A stretch of 64,000 nt of DNA from Callipepla californica brunnescens (lineage: Eukaryota; Chordata; Aves; Galliformes; Odontophoridae): contig JALIRH010000007.1 of assembly GCA_023055505.1 (NCBI GenBank), positions 14,697,773 to 14,761,772 of the forward strand, read 5' to 3'. The translations under genes were made by a program, and so were the position numbers. Every line of letters starts with the position of its first letter. The first letter of the stretch is position 1. Shown here piece after piece: positions 61,898 through 64,000 of this stretch. The notes under the pieces were generated by a model. It was not told where the DNA came from and did no database searches. It saw nothing but the letters and a program-made list of their open reading frames with translations.

Positions 61898-64000
61898 CTT
61901 TTTCAGACCTTACAGTAGGCAGCATATGCATTTAAATAGATAAAGAGTAATTCATACTGTAGCATACCTGGGTTTTCGTGTTTAAATACCATTTCAGCAT
62001 TCAGACATGGGAGGGAGCATATTTTCCTTTCAAAGGACATGTTTTTTACTATATCCCACATTGGGGAACCACAGCAGCAGGCTCTTCCTGCAGGTTGAAC
62101 TAGATAACAATCTGGGATAGATCAGATTTAAAGAATTAAGCAAGAATTGGAAGAAAGAAAAAAAAATTAAAGAGCCTAAAAAAGAAACCATAGTAACTTG
62201 GTCAAGGCAGGCACCTGAGGTGTTTTTGGCTTTTTTTGTATGGATATGAAGACCAAAATAAGTCTCAGTTGATAGCTTATTCCAAATAATGATGTGAAGT
62301 GGCCAGAACACTTCAAAACTTGTAGAGAAGCTGCACCTCTTAAAGTCCTCCTGTCTTTACCCCCCTCTTGTCTGTTATTCTTTTCCTTCCACTGCCATTC
62401 TTCTCCTTCCACATCATATTCAGCTTGAAGTAGAGATTTAGGCCCCAGTTTACTTCTGCTCATCAAATACAGAAAATGAGCAAATGCGTGTACTTTATTA
62501 GTCTCAATTTATATGAAGACACTGCCTGATTTAGGAGTGTGAATCCCTTGTGGGAAGAACTATGCTGCTATAAATCCACTGAAGGAAGAATTAGCATTAG
62601 CTACATTGGTATAAGCAGTTTTAAATGAGAACACCAGTCCTTATTTGGACAAAATTACTGCAGTGATACAAAACTAAGGTGAGGAAGTGTATTTCAGTGG
62701 CTTACGTGAATAAGATGCTAAGTGTGAAAACAGTTGAGCTATCTGTTCTTCAGAATTGAACTTCCTCCTTTTGCTCAAAAACAAATGACTGTGAGTAGCA
62801 GAATAATCATATTCTCAAGCTGTCCTAATTTTTAAGATCTCATTGAAGTGGCCTTAAAAATAATGTAGTCTTTCAACGAAAATCCACCAGAGCTCCTCAT
62901 TCACAACTGGACAAACACCTGATTCTCTGTTGTACTCTTACCACTTCTGGTTCTAAATTAATAAGTAATATCCTACAGAACAGCTATATGTTCTTGTGTT
63001 CCCAGAAGTCAGCACAGTTCACTTAGAAACTATGTGACTGGAGTGAGAAAATGGAGATCAATTTTAACTGGACTTCCTTTGAAGTAAGAAATATTTATAT
63101 TTCCAGAAGCATTAAAAATGGTAGCTTATAACAACAACAACAACAAAAAAAAAAAAATACTGTATGATGGACAATGCCATTGTATGTAAAACAGGACAAG
63201 GAAGAGGTACTGACAAATTTCATGCCACTAATGACAAAATTTCTAGTGTATCTCAGGGTATTTCTGCTAACTTGGGATGTAAGTTTTTTCAGTTTAATGA
63301 ATACAAAACACTGCAGTGTTACACACAAACACAGACAGTGGTATATATCAGGTTTCAGTATGTAAAGTGTGTTAGAATCCTAGAGTGGTTTGAGCTGAAA
63401 AAGACCTTAAAGATCGTCTAGCTCTAACATATGTTCCATAAGGACATTTCTCTTACTGAGTGCCCATCCTGTTTAGATTAGGTATCTGGTATTTGATTTT
63501 TGAAAGATCATTTCAACAAAGTTGTAAAAGCTTCCTACCATTTGTTCACACAACGTTTCGCTTCTCGTCTGCAAATCCTGGGGTCATTATTTATAGATAA
63601 GAGAACTCTGGATTATTGCACAGGAAAGAGAGAGCTCTTCATCTGTTCATAAAATATTCCAGTCCCACTGCTAGTTTTGGCAGTTCAAGCATTAGACACA
63701 GTCAGACAATAAAAGCTCACAGCACGGTGCAAATCTGTACAGTTTTGCTCTGTTTTTGCAATCTAGGCAACAGTGTTCTTCTGTTAAGTAGGGGCAAAAA
63801 TCCCGCTCACTATGAAACATTGTTTTAGGCCAGCTACATGTATCATTTGCTGTGGAAACAAATATAATCCATATATAAGCAATGACAATCTGTTTAATCT
63901 CCAAAGATTTTTATTCTCACTTGTCTTCAGGACACTGTTCGGATATGAGATAATAAGCAAAACAAAATGCAATTCTTAGAAGATAAAATGTATTCTACTT
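61898..64000. other. Gene-free stretch to window end
   Basis: AT-rich, with one old CR1 tail (63372-63470) and a CAA/A-run (63130-63157). No gene or exon signal is supported. Confidence 0.5.
63372..63470 (-). mobile_element. Old CR1 3'-end fragment
   Basis: The plus strand reads 'tagaatcctagagtggtttg', 'aaaaagaccttaaagatcgt' and 'ctagctctaac', matching the antisense CR1 tail with many substitutions. One of the more diverged copies here. Confidence 0.75.

Overview
The window looks like bird nuclear DNA, most likely from a galliform such as chicken or a close relative. The main reason is the interspersed repeats: every one I recognise is a CR1-type LINE. They show the CR1 3' tail ending in ATTCTATG-like units, CR1 reverse-transcriptase and endonuclease remains, and typical 5' truncation. 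I see no Alu, L1 or plant-type elements and no bacterial gene organisation. Most of the DNA is AT-rich and CpG-poor, with a single sharp GC- and CpG-rich island at about 16.5-18.0 kb.

Only one protein-coding gene can be supported: FAM110C on the + strand. Its 364-codon open frame (16916-18010) lies inside the CpG island. The protein carries both FAM110 family blocks: the N-terminal RLLNKGPEYLRRQ...LAADKAKYVKSQ block and the C-terminal RSQSDISSRYS...FFKYCGL...VIERNARIIKWLY block. A good splice donor lies 40 nt past the stop codon and a strong acceptor lies at 21201-21202. Together they suggest that part of the transcript splices out a 3'UTR intron and ends in a long terminal exon near 24.78 kb, where two Pumilio-type motifs sit just before a poly(A) signal. 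A proximal poly(A) signal at 18845 could end an unspliced form. The splicing and 3'-end model is inference.

Layout: 1-16.4 kb is gene-free DNA with four CR1 pieces (312-715, 5660-6012, 8897-8938, 9793-9855). FAM110C, its promoter island and its putative 3' parts occupy 16.5-24.8 kb, with no recognisable CR1 from 9.86 to 25.85 kb. From 24.8 kb to the end is a gene-poor flank of about 39 kb with ten or more CR1 fragments on both strands. The most informative are a reverse-transcriptase remnant at 31.9-32.8 kb, a tail-to-head pair at 25.86-26.39 kb, and an unusual fragment at 53.15-54.30 kb carrying the ORF1 esterase end and the ORF2 endonuclease but no 3' tail. Several AT, CA, TTTTC and TAAAA simple repeats are also present.

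I found no RNA genes, CRISPR arrays, retroviral genes or operons, and nothing that looks like a new biological system. The points worth following are the 3' architecture of FAM110C, its family-like N-terminus, and the rearranged CR1 copies.
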